Shown here: positions 14,748 through 14,791 of the stretch, piece by piece
How the letters are laid out: every line of letters starts with the position of its first letter
Position numbering within the stretch: position 1 is the stretch's first letter
NCBI GenBank assembly: GCA_031274465.1
Contig: JAISQC010000219.1
Coordinates: 1 to 14,791 of the forward strand
DNA: 14,791 nt
Direction: 5' to 3'
Source: Synergistaceae bacterium
Lineage (GTDB): Bacteria > Synergistota > Synergistia > Synergistales > Synergistaceae
Notes under the pieces: model-generated
The model's database searches: none
What the model was told of the DNA's origin: nothing
The model's input: the letters and a program-made list of their open reading frames with translations, nothing else
Program-made: the position numbers and the translations under genes

Positions 14748-14791
14748 GGTCCCATCGTCTAGTGGCCTAGGACGCCGGGTTCTCAGCCCGG
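14748..14791 (+). tRNA. tRNA-Glu, anticodon CTC (3' end cut by the window)
   Basis: The 5' acceptor strand GGTCCCA (14748-14754), the D arm GTCT...GGAC and the anticodon stem CCGGG/CCCGG with loop TTCTCAG are visible, giving anticodon CTC at 14782-14784 (reads GAG). The T arm and 3' acceptor lie beyond the window. It starts 11 bases after tRNA-Gln and is probably in the same transcript. Confidence 0.93.

Noticed and set aside
1..14791. CRISPR arrays, insertion sequences, transposases or attachment sites
   Set aside because: No direct repeats with regular spacing, no terminal inverted repeats and no recombinase-like protein were seen.

Overview
The window is a GC-rich, densely packed bacterial stretch with every gene on the plus strand. 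It covers the 3' part of a large flagellar/chemotaxis operon and then a short run of housekeeping and unknown genes, ending in tRNA genes. The order flhA-flhF-flhG-(PilZ)-cheB-cheA-cheC-cheD-fliA resembles the fla/che operon of Bacillus and Clostridia. High GC combined with frequent ATA (Ile) and AGG (Arg) codons, plus an S1-domain gene next to a DUF501 gene, makes a motile member of Synergistota my best guess. That is inference from style and gene order, not proof.

Layout. (1) 1-4187, flagellar export and placement: the cytoplasmic part of the export gate protein FlhA (5' end outside the window), the SRP-type GTPase FlhF, the MinD-type ATPase FlhG, and a PilZ c-di-GMP-binding protein of the YcgR (flagellar brake) type. 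These genes abut or overlap by a few bases. (2) 4184-8597, chemotaxis: CheB, CheA, CheC and CheD, with no cheW between cheA and cheC. A candidate sigma-28 promoter lies in the 72-base gap before cheA. (3) 8650-11002, the flagellar sigma factor FliA and the FapA-type (DUF342) protein. (4) 11040-12631, three genes of unknown function: a small Lys-rich protein and two adjacent proteins that may work as a pair. (5) 12707-13682, a one-domain S1 RNA-binding protein and a DUF501 protein. (6) 13706-14569, an exported metallo-beta-lactamase-fold hydrolase. (7) 14618-14791, a near-consensus promoter, tRNA-Gln(CTG) and a tRNA-Glu(CTC) cut by the window end.

How it fits together: FlhF and FlhG set where and how many flagella are built, with FapA probably in the same polar-placement circuit. 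FlhA exports the subunits, and FliA switches on late genes. CheA/CheB/CheC/CheD form a signalling and adaptation module in which CheC (CheY-P phosphatase) and CheD (receptor deamidase) provide feedback. The PilZ protein would add c-di-GMP control of the motor. With the assignments below no gene-free stretch exceeds 300 bases; the longest gaps are about 70-100 bases.
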